64,000 nt of DNA from Actibacterium sp. MT2.3-13A (GCF_018139985.1 NZ_JAGSOU010000004.1:1-64000), one strand, 5' to 3'; positions 9,603-18,494 are shown, numbered from the stretch's first letter. The notes: a model not told the origin generated them from the sequence alone. Program-made: numbers and translations.

Positions 9603-9739
9603 CGGATTTCCCCGTAGCCCCTGGGCTTGGCCTTGCGGCGCGTTTTTCTCCGCGCTCTTCGTGCCCAGTTGTTCTGTTGTTTTCGGACCTGAAAAGAAGG
9701 AAGGGCGCGGACCGTGCCGCGCCCCTCGCCATGCTGATA

Positions 9740-10756
9740 TCAGCGGAAGGGCGGTGAGTAGAGCAGGCCGCCGTCGGTCCACTGCGCGTTCAGGCCGCGC
9801 GCCAGGCCGATCGGGGTGTTCTCGCCGATGTTCTTCTCGAACAGTTCGCCGTAGTTGCCGCCCGCCTTGATGGCCTTCACGGCCCAGTCGGCCGACAGGC
9901 CGAGCATCTCGCCGAGGTTACCCTCGCTGCCCAGAAGGCGGTTGATTTCCGGGTTGTTGGTGCCCTTGGCCAGTTCGTCGATATTGGCCGAGGTCACGCC
10001 CAGCTCTTCGGCGGCGATCAGCGCGTTCAGCGTCCAGCGCGCGACGTCGCCCCACTCGCTGTCGCCATGGCGCACGAGCGGACCCAGCGGCTCCTTCGAG
10101 ATGATCTCGGGCAGCACGACATGGGCCGACGGATCCTCGAAGCTGGCGCGGGTCGCGGCCAGGCCGGAGGCGTCGGTGGTGTAGACGTCACAGGCGCCGG
10201 CCAGGTACTGCTGCTGCGCCTCGGCGTTGGTTTCGATCGGCACCGGCTCATAGCTGATGTTGTTGGCACGGAAGAAGTCCGCCAGGTTCAGCTCGGTGGT
10301 GGTGCCGGTCTGGATGCAGACGGTGGCGCCGTCCAGTTCCTTGGCCGAGGACACGCCCAGCGCCTTGGGAACCATGAAGCCCTGGCCGTCATAGTAGTTC
10401 ACGCCGACGAATTCGAACTTCAGGTCGACGTCGCGCGAGAAGGTCCAGGTGGTGTTCCGGGCCAGCATGTCGACCTCGCCCGAGGCCAGCGCGGTGAAGC
10501 GGGTCTTGCCGGTGGTCGGCACGAACTCGACGGCGGCCGGATCGCCGAAGACGGCGGCGGCGACGGCGCGGCACATCCCCACGTCAAAGCCGTTCCACAC
10601 GCCGTTGGCATCCGGCGCGGCGAAGCCGACGAGACCGGTGGTCACGCCGCAGTTCAGCTTGCCACGGGCCTTGACGTCGTCCAGCGTACCTGCAGCCGCA
10701 GCGCCGGCTGCCAGGCCGGCGACGGTCAGCGCGCCGAGAAATACGGTTTTCTTCAT
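9740..10756 (-). CDS. bztA: Polar amino-acid ABC transporter, periplasmic binding protein (BztA/AapJ)
   Basis: 338 residues. Periplasmic solute-binding protein that delivers amino acids to BztBC. A signal peptide covers residues 1 to about 22 (MKKTVFLGALTVAGLAAGAA). The mature part has the family features GLVGFAAPD and CIQTGTTTELNL. Start ATG 10756 is set by an AGGAAGAGGT ribosome site 5 bases upstream; the frame is open further to 10807 without a site. First gene of bztABCD. Confidence 0.95.
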   Translation of the reverse strand: MKKTVFLGALTVAGLAAGAAAAGTLDDVKARGKLNCGVTTGLVGFAAPDANGVWNGFDVGMCRAVAAAVFGDPAAVEFVPTTGKTRFTALASGEVDMLARNTTWTFSRDVDLKFEFVGVNYYDGQGFMVPKALGVSSAKELDGATVCIQTGTTTELNLADFFRANNISYEPVPIETNAEAQQQYLAGACDVYTTDASGLAATRASFEDPSAHVVLPEIISKEPLGPLVRHGDSEWGDVARWTLNALIAAEELGVTSANIDELAKGTNNPEINRLLGSEGNLGEMLGLSADWAVKAIKAGGNYGELFEKNIGENTPIGLARGLNAQWTDGGLLYSPPFR

Positions 10757-10903
10757 ATTTACCTCTTCCTGATGGTCCACCCATTTGGGCGGCTTCTGTT
10801 TTCCCATCCCCGATCAAGCAGGGTGATACTGTGAGGCAGTGGTCCCCCGCAGCGCCGCAAGTTTGGGCAAATTAGCACGAAAACGTCAAGGGCACCGCCG
10901 GTT

Positions 10904-10918
10904 TTGACCAAGCGTCAA
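10904..10918. promoter_or_regulatory. Inverted repeat TTGAC-N5-GTCAA upstream of bztA
   Basis: A perfect 5+5 dyad about 150 bases upstream of the bztA start. Its size and T-N11-A geometry resemble LysR-type operator sites, but no regulator gene is adjacent and no clear promoter hexamers could be fitted around it. A possible operator only. Confidence 0.25.
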
Positions 10919-10949
10919 CGCCGCCGCGGCGGGCTTTTTTCCGATTGAT

Positions 10950-10979
10950 AAAAAACTGTGCGAAACCGGAGGCTTCCGG
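10950..10979 (-). terminator. Weak terminator after the ATP12 gene
   Basis: On the minus strand, 5 bases past the ATP12 stop, a 5-bp stem CCGGA/TCCGG (10966-10979) is followed after ten bases by six T. The stem is short and the T-run is displaced, so this is a tentative call. Confidence 0.3.
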
Positions 10980-10983
10980 CCCA

Positions 10984-11700
10984 TCAATCCGTCTTTTTCA
11001 GGAGTTCGAAAAAGTGAAGCGCCTGCCGGAACTGCTGTTTTTTTCGGGCCGCGGTCTCTGCGGCCTCCTCGTCGGCGCCCCACAGATCCTCCTGCCAGGT
11101 CTCATCGATTCTGGACAGCGCCCAGAGGGTCTCGGCATCGGCCCAGCCCTCGAGCGCGGCCAACCCTATGACCAGAGAGCCCGACAGCCCCACCAGATCA
11201 TGCAGCGCGGTCAGCTCGAACGGGTCGAGCCGGTGCACGCGGGCGCTGAGCGCGCCCAGCGCCGGTTCGCTCTGGGCGACATGCATCACCCCCGCCGTCG
11301 GCGTCAGCCACGCGCCCAGCGCGCTTTCGGCCCAGTCGAGCAACGGGTCCCAAGCCTCGGCCTGACGCGCGGCCAGTTCCTCCGGGGTCTCGGCGCGGTA
11401 GCACAGCAGGTCGGTCCCGCCATAGGCGGCGATCAGGCCGGCCACCTCGTCGAACTGCGCCGCGACCTTGTCGATGGCGGCGTTGGCGGCGCGGGTGACG
11501 GGCATGGTCTCGGGGTCGATCTTTTCCCGCTGCGCGTCCCATTCCGCGGCCACCGCCTCGGCCAGGGCCCGGGTGGGCACAAGCAGCGGCGCCTTGGCCG
11601 GCGTCTTGACCGGGCGGCCGTCGAGCCGCACGCCGAAGCCTTCGGCCTCGCGCTCCACCGTCGCCTCTTTCCAGAACCGCTTCGCCGTCCAGCCGCTCAT
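10984..11700 (-). CDS. ATP12-family F1-ATPase assembly chaperone
   Basis: 238 residues. Homologue of mitochondrial ATP12, which binds the F1 alpha subunit during assembly of ATP synthase; the family is nearly confined to mitochondria and Alphaproteobacteria. Recognised from MSGWTAKRFWKEA, the LDGRPVKTPAK segment, EWDAQREKIDPETMPVTRAA and LLCYRAETPEELAARQ. The frame is open upstream to 12414 but that part is a shadow of the HAD gene; ATG 11700 overlaps the HAD stop by 4 bases. Last gene of crcB-rluC-HAD-ATP12. Confidence 0.92.
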   Translation of the reverse strand: MSGWTAKRFWKEATVEREAEGFGVRLDGRPVKTPAKAPLLVPTRALAEAVAAEWDAQREKIDPETMPVTRAANAAIDKVAAQFDEVAGLIAAYGGTDLLCYRAETPEELAARQAEAWDPLLDWAESALGAWLTPTAGVMHVAQSEPALGALSARVHRLDPFELTALHDLVGLSGSLVIGLAALEGWADAETLWALSRIDETWQEDLWGADEEAAETAARKKQQFRQALHFFELLKKTD

Positions 11701-12383
11701 GCCGCCCTCTCCCAGAACATGTTCAGCGCCCGGTCGAGCGCGTCGAATTCGTCGATCACGATATCGGCACCGGCCGCGTGCAGGGCCCGCGCCGGGTGGT
11801 AGCCCCAGCTCACCCCGATGGTGCGGTAGCCCGCAGCGCGGCCCATCTCGATGTCGAAGGTGGTGTCGCCGACCATCACCGCCTCCTCGGCCTCGACCCC
11901 GGTTTCCCTCAGCGCGGCCAGCAGCATCGAGGGATGCGGCTTCGACGGATGGTCGTCCGCGGTCTGGCTGGTGTGAAAGAAATGGCCGATGCCGTGCGCT
12001 GAGAAGGCATGGTCGAGCCCGCGCCGGGCCTTGCCGGTGGCGACGCCGAGGAACAACTCGTCGCGCGGGTGGAGACGCTCCAGTGCCGCGCGGGCGCCGG
12101 GATACATCGGCGCCGCCGCCTCGCCGCCGCGCTCGGCGCGCAGGTCGATGAAGGACCGCTTGTAGCGCTCCGCCCCCTCCTCGACGGCGCGCGCGTCCAT
12201 GTCGGGCGCCAGCCGCGCCACCGCCTGCGGCAGCGACAGGCCGACGATGGACAGTATCTCGGGCCGCGCGGGCACGGGCCGGCCCATCTCGGCAAAGGCG
12301 CGGGTCATCGCCTCGACGATGAAATCCTGGCTGTCGATCAGCGTGCCGTCCATGTCGAAGACGACCAGACGCAAAGGGGTCAT
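11697..12383 (-). CDS. HAD-family phosphatase (phosphoglycolate phosphatase-like)
   Basis: 228 residues. Haloacid dehalogenase superfamily hydrolase with a C1 cap. Catalytic motifs: DMDGTLIDS (nucleophile and acid Asp), the motif II Thr in VATGK, Lys in SKPHP and the acidic motif IV in MVGDTTFDIEMGRAAG. It resembles Gph or PpaX, but the substrate cannot be told from sequence. ATG 12383 overlaps the rluC stop (ATGA), and its own stop overlaps the ATP12 start in the same way. Confidence 0.88.
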   Translation of the reverse strand: MTPLRLVVFDMDGTLIDSQDFIVEAMTRAFAEMGRPVPARPEILSIVGLSLPQAVARLAPDMDARAVEEGAERYKRSFIDLRAERGGEAAAPMYPGARAALERLHPRDELFLGVATGKARRGLDHAFSAHGIGHFFHTSQTADDHPSKPHPSMLLAALRETGVEAEEAVMVGDTTFDIEMGRAAGYRTIGVSWGYHPARALHAAGADIVIDEFDALDRALNMFWERAA

Positions 12384-13423
12384 TCCAGGTCCTCGAACGG
12401 GTCGTCGGGCACATCCCTTTCGGACCAGCCCAGCGTCTCCCATGTCTTCTTCATATGCGGCGGCAGGGGGGCGGTCAGGGTCAGCGTCGCGCCGGTGACC
12501 GGATGGATCAGCCGCAGCGAGCGCGCGTGCAGGTGCAGCTTGCGGGAAATCTCACCGCCCAGCTGCGCGCCCCAGCCGTCGCCCAGGTTCTCCTGCCCCG
12601 AGCCGCCGTATTTGCCGTCGCCGATGATCGGGTGGCCGATCTCGGCCATATGCGCGCGGAGCTGGTGGGTGCGCCCCGTCACCGGGACCAGCGCCACCCA
12701 AGACACCCGTCCGCCCAGCGCGCTGAGCACGGCGTAATCGGTGACCGCGCGCTTGGCGCCCGGGGTGCTGTCCACGGCCCCGGGATGGATGCAGAGCATC
12801 TTCTCGCCCTCGCCCTTGGCGCCGTGGCCCGGCGCCTTGACCAGGCCGAAGCGGATCGTGCCCATCTGCGGCTTGGGAGCGCCGGCGACCGCAGCCCAGT
12901 AGATCTTGCGCGTCTCGCGGGCGCGGAAGGCGGCGGTCAGGGCGCCCGCCACGGCGCGGGTGCGCGCCAGCAGCAGAATGCCCGAGGTGTCCTTGTCCAG
13001 CCGGTGCACCAGCCGCGGCTTCTCGTCATAGCCGAAGCGCAGCGCCTCAGCCATGCCGTCGACATGGCGGGTCTGCTTGCTGCCGCCCTGGGTGGGCAGG
13101 CCCGGCGGCTTGTTCAGCGCGATGATGTGGTCGTCGCGGTAGAGCACGCAGGACTGGATCAGCTTGGTGTCCGCGTCCGAGACCTTGGGCTTGGGCTGCG
13201 CGGTCAGCTCGCCCGGCTCGGGCAGCGGCGGGACGCGCACCTGCTGGCCGGCGGCGACGCGGGTCGCGGGCTTCACCCGGCCGCCGTCGACGCGGATCTC
13301 GCCCTTGCGGCACATCTTTTCGATCCGGCCCTGGGCGACATGGGGGAAACGCCGGCGGAACCAGCGGTCGAGTCGCTGATCGTCTTCGTCCTCGGTCACG
13401 GTCACTGTCTGCACGCCGCTCAT
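12380..13423 (-). CDS. rluC: 23S rRNA pseudouridine synthase, RluC/RluD family
   Basis: 347 residues. An N-terminal S4 RNA-binding domain (about residues 15-65) precedes the catalytic domain, whose active-site Asp lies in HRLDKDTSG (about residue 145). TGRTHQLRAHMAEIGHPIIG is the second family signature. RluC modifies U955, U2504 and U2580 of E. coli 23S rRNA; RluD modifies helix 69. RluC is preferred on general similarity but the site is not proven. Overlaps crcB and HAD by 4 bases each. Confidence 0.9.
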   Translation of the reverse strand: MSGVQTVTVTEDEDDQRLDRWFRRRFPHVAQGRIEKMCRKGEIRVDGGRVKPATRVAAGQQVRVPPLPEPGELTAQPKPKVSDADTKLIQSCVLYRDDHIIALNKPPGLPTQGGSKQTRHVDGMAEALRFGYDEKPRLVHRLDKDTSGILLLARTRAVAGALTAAFRARETRKIYWAAVAGAPKPQMGTIRFGLVKAPGHGAKGEGEKMLCIHPGAVDSTPGAKRAVTDYAVLSALGGRVSWVALVPVTGRTHQLRAHMAEIGHPIIGDGKYGGSGQENLGDGWGAQLGGEISRKLHLHARSLRLIHPVTGATLTLTAPLPPHMKKTWETLGWSERDVPDDPFEDLE

Positions 13424-13797
13424 GCCATCGCCCCCCGCGTCACCACCAGCCCCAGCGCGATCGCCGCAAGCGACAGGATCACCGAAGCCGCGACATAGCC
13501 CGCGGCCAGCGCGACCTGCCCGCGCTCGTAGATCGTCAGCGCATCCAGCGAGAAGGTCGAGAAGGTGGTGAAACCGCCCAGCAGCCCCGTCGCCAGCAAG
13601 GGCGACAGATGGGTGCCGCCCTTGCGGGCCAGCACGACCACCAGAACCCCCATCAGGAACGAGCCCACGATATTCACCGCCAGCGTCCCCCAGGGAAAGC
13701 CATGCCCCATGACGCGCACCGCCGCGACGCCGGTCAGATAGCGGCCCATCGCGCCCAGCGCGCCGCCCAATGCAACTTGTGCCAATGTCCAGATCAT
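13420..13797 (-). CDS. crcB: Fluoride ion channel CrcB/Fluc
   Basis: 125 residues, four hydrophobic segments. Dual-topology fluoride exporter that works as a dimer in the inner membrane. Signature GGFTTFSTFSLDAL (about residues 74-87) with the pore-lining Phe and Thr, and the Asn of TLAVNIVGSF, are present. It is first in a four-gene overlapping block. Only 31 bases separate it from the upstream cytochrome gene, leaving no room for a fluoride riboswitch. Confidence 0.93.
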   Translation of the reverse strand: MIWTLAQVALGGALGAMGRYLTGVAAVRVMGHGFPWGTLAVNIVGSFLMGVLVVVLARKGGTHLSPLLATGLLGGFTTFSTFSLDALTIYERGQVALAAGYVAASVILSLAAIALGLVVTRGAMA

Positions 13798-13828
13798 GGA
13801 GGCTAAGTCGTGCCCCCGGAGGCGCTTG

Positions 13829-14437
13829 TCAAGCCTGCCGGTCGCGCCGCACCGCTTTGCGGCCGGTAATCATCGGGCGCACCAGATCCTCGCCCTTCCA
13901 CAGCCGGTAGAAGGCGATGGCCGCGAGGTGCAGCCCGACCAGCGCCAGCACGGCCAGCGACAGGCGGTAATGCCAGCTTGCGGCGCCCAGCGCCGCCTCG
14001 CGGCTGACCATATCGGCCAGCGGCCCGACATTGATGAAATCGTCCGGGTCGGCGAAAAGCCCGGTCGCCGCCTGCGCGGTCAGCACCGCCAGCAGCGCAA
14101 ACACCGACAGCGCGCCCACCGGGTTGTGCCCCGGCCAGTAGCTGGGCGCGCGGCGGGGGATCTGCGCGGCGTAGCGCAGCGTCGCGCCGGGGCCGTAGAG
14201 GAAATGCGAAAACCGCGCGGAGGCTGGGCCGAACAGCCCCCAGATCAGCCGGAAGGTCAGGAGCGCGATCACCGCGTAACCGAAGTAGAAATGCAGCGTC
14301 ATGATGCTGGGCCCGAACCGGCCCAGCCCCCAGGACGTCACGACGCAGACGACCAGCGCCCAGTGGAACAGACGCAGGGCCGGGTCCCACAGCGGGATCT
14401 CTTCGATCCCCTCGGGGCTGGTCGTCCGCTCGGTCAC
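13829..14437 (-). CDS. Cytochrome b561-family membrane protein
   Basis: 202 residues with four or five membrane segments. Di-haem cytochrome b of the bacterial Ni-hydrogenase/b561 type: PLWDPALRLFHWALV near the N-terminus carries the first His, with further His in MTLHFYFGY, ASWHYRLSL and GLHLAAIAFYRLW. It starts 3 bases after the cytochrome c' stop, so the two are co-transcribed and probably exchange electrons (inference). Confidence 0.9.
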   Translation of the reverse strand: MTERTTSPEGIEEIPLWDPALRLFHWALVVCVVTSWGLGRFGPSIMTLHFYFGYAVIALLTFRLIWGLFGPASARFSHFLYGPGATLRYAAQIPRRAPSYWPGHNPVGALSVFALLAVLTAQAATGLFADPDDFINVGPLADMVSREAALGAASWHYRLSLAVLALVGLHLAAIAFYRLWKGEDLVRPMITGRKAVRRDRQA

Positions 14438-14440
14438 GGA

Positions 14441-14890
14441 TCACTTGGCGCGGTAGTTGTCGTGGCAGGCCTTGCAGGCGCCGCCCACGCCGCCCAGCGC
14501 GCCGGCCATCTCGCCCTTGCCCTGGCCCGCGACGGCCTGCATCGTCACCGCGGCGGCGTTCAGGTCCGCGACCTTGCTCTCGATATCGGGCAGGTTGTCC
14601 CAGATCTTGGGCAGGGCACGGGTCTTGTCCGGGAAGTCGTCGGCCGAAGTCCCGGCCATGAAGAGATGCGCCGGCTTGTAGGTGCTGAGCGTCACCAGGT
14701 TGTCCGCCGCGGCCTGTGCGGCGGCGGCGTCATAGTCGCGCTCGCCCTTGGCCATGGCCGCCAGCACGCCGATATTCGCGCCCAGCAGTTTGAAATAGCC
14801 CTGGCGGGCGGCGATGGTGTCTTCGGCGGGACCGGCGGCCAGCGCGGTCGGGATGGCGAGGGCAAGGGCGGTGATAATGGCTTTACGCAT
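14441..14890 (-). CDS. Periplasmic cytochrome c' (class II)
   Basis: 149 residues with a signal peptide (MRKAIITALALAIPTALAA). The single haem motif CKACHDNYR is at the extreme C-terminus, the hallmark of four-helix-bundle cytochrome c'. These proteins bind NO or serve in electron transfer. Start ATG 14890 has an AGGGAG site 7 bases upstream. Paired with the cytochrome b561 gene downstream. Confidence 0.93.
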   Translation of the reverse strand: MRKAIITALALAIPTALAAGPAEDTIAARQGYFKLLGANIGVLAAMAKGERDYDAAAAQAAADNLVTLSTYKPAHLFMAGTSADDFPDKTRALPKIWDNLPDIESKVADLNAAAVTMQAVAGQGKGEMAGALGGVGGACKACHDNYRAK

Positions 14891-14991
14891 GAGAATGCTC
14901 CCTTTGGACGGTGTTGAACACGCCTATTCTAAACGCGGCTATGTCAGCTTTCCGTCTACGATTTTTCGCCGCGCCGGTCACTTTTCCGATA

Positions 14992-15010
14992 TCGCACAGC
15001 GGCTGTGCGA
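14992..15010. repeat. Hairpin between rarA and cytochrome c' gene
   Basis: A perfect 8-bp stem TCGCACAG / CTGTGCGA with a CGG loop, 13 bases after the rarA stop on the minus strand. No T-run follows on either strand, so it is not a standard intrinsic terminator; it may protect the rarA 3' end. Confidence 0.4.
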
Positions 15011-15022
15011 ATCGCGCCCGTG

Positions 15023-16330
15023 TCATGTGCGGCGCGCCCTGAGCTTGGCAAAATAATCCACCCGGCGCTTGAGCTCGCGCTCGAAGCCGCGCTCGACCGG
15101 CAAGTAATAGACGCCGCGCCTCATGCCGTCCGGGAAATAGTCCTGCCCCGAGAAGGCATCCTCGGCATCGTGGTCGTATGCGTAGCCCTCGCCATAACCC
15201 TGCTCGCGCATCAGCGCGGTGGGGGCGTTCAGGATATGCTTTGGCGGCGGCTCGGAGCCGGTCTTCTTCGCCGCGGCGCGGGCGGACTTGTAGGCCAGGT
15301 ATCCGGCGTTCGATTTCGGGGCGAGCGCAAGGTAGATCACCGCCTGCGCCAGCGCCAGATCCCCCTCCGGCGAGCCGAGGCGCTCATAGGTTTCCCAGGC
15401 GTGCAAGCAGATCGTCTGGGCCTGCGGATCGGCCAGCGCGATATCCTCGACCGCCATGCGGGTCAGCCGCCGCGCGAGATAGCGCGGATCCTCGCCGCCC
15501 TCCAGCATCCGCGAAAACCAGTAAAGCGCGGCGTCCGGGTCCGACCCGCGCACCGATTTGTGCAGGGCCGAGATCAGGTTGTAATGCTCATCCCCCGACT
15601 TGTCGTATTTCGCGGCGCGCTTCATCAGCCGGGCGGCCAGCGCTTCGGGGCCGAGCGTCTCGGCCACCTTCCAGGCCGCGACCTGCTCGACGAGGTTCAG
15701 CAGCGCCCGGCCGTCGCCATCGGCCATCTCCAGCAGCGCCTCGCGCGCCGGGCCGGTCAGCGGCAGGGGGCGACCCAGCTCCTGCTCCGCCCGCTGGGCC
15801 AGGCGTTCGAGATGGGCGAGGGTCAGCCGCTCCAGCACCAGCACCTGCGCGCGCGACAGCAGCGCCGCGTTCAGCTCGAAACTGGGGTTTTCGGTGGTGG
15901 CGCCGACCAGCAGGATGGTGCCATCCTCCATATGCGGCAGGAAGCTGTCCTGCTGCGCCTTGTTGAAGCGGTGGATCTCGTCCACGAACAGCAGCGTCCC
16001 CTGCCCGTTCGCGCGGCGCATCCTGGCCGCCTCGAACACCTTTCGCAACTCCGGCACGCCGGTGAAGATCGCGCTGATCTGCACGAAGGCGAGGTCGGTC
16101 TCGTCGGCGAGCAGCCGCGCGATGGTGGTCTTGCCCACGCCCGGCGGCCCCCACAGGATGAGCGAGGACAGCGAACCCGACGCCAGCATCACGCCCAGCG
16201 GCCCCTCGGGGCCGAGAATCTGCTCCTGCCCGATCACCTGCGCCAGTTTCGTCGGCCGCAGCCGGTCGGCCAGCGGGCGCGGCGCAGAGGAGTGCGCCGC
16301 CTCGGGCGCTTGATCGAACAAATCAGCCAT
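15023..16330 (-). CDS. rarA: Replication-associated recombination protein A (RarA/MgsA)
   Basis: 435 residues. AAA+ ATPase of the clamp-loader group that acts at stalled replication forks. Walker A GPPGVGKTT (about residue 61), Walker B LLFVDEIHRF, sensor 1 GATTENPSF, and the C-terminal MgsA tetramerisation region. It lies 23 bases downstream of the protease gene on the same strand and is probably co-transcribed; I see no functional link beyond stress survival. Confidence 0.95.
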   Translation of the reverse strand: MADLFDQAPEAAHSSAPRPLADRLRPTKLAQVIGQEQILGPEGPLGVMLASGSLSSLILWGPPGVGKTTIARLLADETDLAFVQISAIFTGVPELRKVFEAARMRRANGQGTLLFVDEIHRFNKAQQDSFLPHMEDGTILLVGATTENPSFELNAALLSRAQVLVLERLTLAHLERLAQRAEQELGRPLPLTGPAREALLEMADGDGRALLNLVEQVAAWKVAETLGPEALAARLMKRAAKYDKSGDEHYNLISALHKSVRGSDPDAALYWFSRMLEGGEDPRYLARRLTRMAVEDIALADPQAQTICLHAWETYERLGSPEGDLALAQAVIYLALAPKSNAGYLAYKSARAAAKKTGSEPPPKHILNAPTALMREQGYGEGYAYDHDAEDAFSGQDYFPDGMRRGVYYLPVERGFERELKRRVDYFAKLRARRT

Positions 16331-16353
16331 GCGCGCAGCCTAGGCGATCACGC

Positions 16354-17739
16354 TCAGACACGGAAGCGCAGCACGCCGCGCCGGCCGTTGCGGAGATATT
16401 CTATGGACCAGCTGCGACTGTCGCTGCGCGCCGCCGCGCGCAGATCGCCGGTGTCGGCGATCCCGGCACCGTTGACCCGCAGCAGCACGTCGCCGGGGCG
16501 CAGCCCCACCTGCCCCGCCACCGCGCCCGGATCGAGAACCAGAACCCCCTGCGCCGGTTGCGGCAGGCCGAATTCGGCCATCACCGCGGGGTTGATGTTG
16601 ACCACCGACAGACCGGCCAGCACCCGGCCCTCGCCCACCGTCACCGGATCGCGCGCGGGGATCTCGGGCGCGGCGACCAGCCGGATCGTGGCCTGCGCCG
16701 CGGCGCCGTCGCGCAGATAGGTAATCCGCATCTCGCCGCCGATCCCCTCGGCCGACATGCGGAACATCATCTCCTGCGGGGAATTCACCGGCTCGCCCTC
16801 CAGTTCGGTGATGACGTCGCCCACGGCGAGGCCGGCCTTACGGAAGGGGCTTTCGGGGTGCAGCTCGGTCAGCACCACGCCCACCGGCAGGCCCATGCCC
16901 AGCCCCTCGGCCAGCGCCGCGTCCACCGCCTGGCCGGAAATGCCGGCCCAGGGGCGCTCGAATCGGTCCTTGCCGGCGCGGGCCTGTTCGACGAAGCGCT
17001 GCACCAGGTTGGCGGGGATGGCGAAGCCGATGCCGTTCGACCCGCCCGAGCGGGTCAGGATCGCGGTGTTGATGCCGGCCAGACGGCCAGCCATGTCTAC
17101 CAGCGCGCCGCCCGAGTTGCCGGGGTTGATCGCCGCGTCGGTCTGGATGAAATAGCCGCGCCCGCTGCCCACGAACACGCCCGAGCGCGCCAGCCCCGAC
17201 ACGATGCCGCTTGAAACGGTCTGGCCGATGCCAAAGGGGTTGCCGATGGCCAGCACCAGTTCGCCCACCTCCAGCGTGTCCGAATCGCGCAACGGCAATG
17301 CGGGCAGGTTTTCGGCATCGTTCAGCTTCAGGATGGCGAGGTCGGCTTCCTCGTCGCCCAGCAGCACCTGGGCGTCGAACTCGCGCCGGTCGTTGAGCAC
17401 CACGCGGATCTCGGCGGCCTCGCCGACGACGTGGTAGTTGGACACCACGATGCCGTCGGACGACAGGATCACGCCCGAACCCAGCGAATTCTGAACCCGC
17501 GGCACGACGCGGCCGTAGTCGCGGAACAGATCGCGGAAGAACGGATCGTTGGCGAAGGGGCTGACGCGCTCGGCCACGATGCGCTTGGCGTAGATGTTGA
17601 CCACCGCCGGGGCGCTTTTCCTCACCACCGGGGCGAAGCTGAGGGAGATCTCCGCCTGCGTCTCGGGCACGCGGGTTTCGGCCCAGACCGGGCCGAGGGA
17701 CAGGCAGAGGGCGAGGAACGGCGCGAGTGCGGCTTTCAT
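16354..17739 (-). CDS. Periplasmic serine protease, DegP/HtrA family
   Basis: 461 residues. Signal peptide residues 1-19 (MKAALAPFLALCLSLGPVWA). The trypsin-like domain has catalytic His in SNYHVVGEA, Asp in DEEADLAILK and Ser in NPGNSGGALV. Two PDZ domains follow, about residues 265-360 and 375-461. It degrades or refolds damaged envelope proteins. Length and two PDZ domains fit DegP/DegQ rather than DegS. Start ATG 17739 has GGAG upstream; the frame is open to 17835 but that part carries no signal peptide. Confidence 0.94.
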   Translation of the reverse strand: MKAALAPFLALCLSLGPVWAETRVPETQAEISLSFAPVVRKSAPAVVNIYAKRIVAERVSPFANDPFFRDLFRDYGRVVPRVQNSLGSGVILSSDGIVVSNYHVVGEAAEIRVVLNDRREFDAQVLLGDEEADLAILKLNDAENLPALPLRDSDTLEVGELVLAIGNPFGIGQTVSSGIVSGLARSGVFVGSGRGYFIQTDAAINPGNSGGALVDMAGRLAGINTAILTRSGGSNGIGFAIPANLVQRFVEQARAGKDRFERPWAGISGQAVDAALAEGLGMGLPVGVVLTELHPESPFRKAGLAVGDVITELEGEPVNSPQEMMFRMSAEGIGGEMRITYLRDGAAAQATIRLVAAPEIPARDPVTVGEGRVLAGLSVVNINPAVMAEFGLPQPAQGVLVLDPGAVAGQVGLRPGDVLLRVNGAGIADTGDLRAAARSDSRSWSIEYLRNGRRGVLRFRV

Positions 17740-17809
17740 GGGGGTCTCCGTGAATTCCGGGATAGGGCTCATATGCGCCCATCGCGCGGCCGTTTCAACA
17801 GCCGGGGAG

Positions 17810-17831
17810 CCCCCCGCCCCTGGGCGGGGGG
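17810..17831. repeat. G/C-block inverted repeat between luxI and the protease
   Basis: Ten-base arms CCCCCCGCCC / GGGCGGGGGG with a 2-base centre, 13 bases past the luxI stop on the minus strand. No T-run follows on either side. It may stabilise the luxI 3' end or act with Rho; not a canonical terminator. Confidence 0.45.
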
Positions 17832-17844
17832 TCACCGCATCACA

Positions 17845-18435
17845 TTAGTGCAGGTTGTCGGCAAAGTTCATCGAGACCACCTGGTTGTTGATGCCGTCGA
17901 TTTCCATCACCGGCCCCATCGCGGTCATGTCCACACCGACCCGGCCCGCCCACCGCGGCCAGTTGGCGTTAAGCAGCGTCAGGCACTGGCGCGCGCCGAG
18001 GTTCCGGGCCGCCTTGGCCAGTTCGCTGACCAGCTGGGCGTGGACCCGGCGGCGGATGCCGGCGGGAACGTCATGGCTGACGAACAGCCGCGAGCTTTCC
18101 CACACCGTCTCCGACACCGGCGCCTCGTCATACAGCAGATGCGAGGGGATGGTGTCGAGCAGGCCAAGCTGGGCGTCGCGGATCATGTAGGTGTAGATGC
18201 CGCATTTCGCGGTGGTCGGCGTCAGGCGGTTGCCCGCCAGCACGCGGCCCAACTCGTCATGCACGACGACCCAGCGGCTGGCGGGGGTGTCGTACTGGTC
18301 ATATTCCATGCCCAGGGCCTCGGGCAGGTCCCACTTGTTGTGGACGATGAACAGTTCCCGGCGTGCGCGCAGCATGTTCGCAAAGAGTTCGCCATGGTTG
18401 TGCAGGTTTTCGAAGGAAAGAGTAGTCGTGAGCAT
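17845..18435 (-). CDS. luxI: Acyl-homoserine-lactone synthase, LuxI family
   Basis: 196 residues. It joins S-adenosylmethionine and an acyl carrier to make a quorum-sensing signal. All the invariant family residues are found at the right spacing: R25, F29, W35, D46, D49, R70, E113 and R116. The segment around R70 reads GNRLTPT where the usual form is G-S/A-xRLLPT, a minor variant. Acyl length cannot be predicted with confidence. Start ATG 18435 has a GGAGG site 7 bases upstream. It is 59 bases downstream of luxR on the same strand. Confidence 0.95.
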   Translation of the reverse strand: MLTTTLSFENLHNHGELFANMLRARRELFIVHNKWDLPEALGMEYDQYDTPASRWVVVHDELGRVLAGNRLTPTTAKCGIYTYMIRDAQLGLLDTIPSHLLYDEAPVSETVWESSRLFVSHDVPAGIRRRVHAQLVSELAKAARNLGARQCLTLLNANWPRWAGRVGVDMTAMGPVMEIDGINNQVVSMNFADNLH

Positions 18436-18494
18436 TTGAGCCTCCAGCAGGTTTGTTGAGTGAAGTTAAAACCTTGCGGAAGGCGGGGTGCCGT

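Noticed and set aside
10984-12414. Apparent 476-codon fusion of the ATP12 protein with an upstream domain
   Set aside because: The upstream part is an out-of-frame reading of the HAD gene; the real ATP12 start at 11700 overlaps the HAD stop.
13798-13828. Possible fluoride riboswitch upstream of crcB
   Set aside because: Only 31 bases lie between crcB and the preceding gene, too short for the aptamer.
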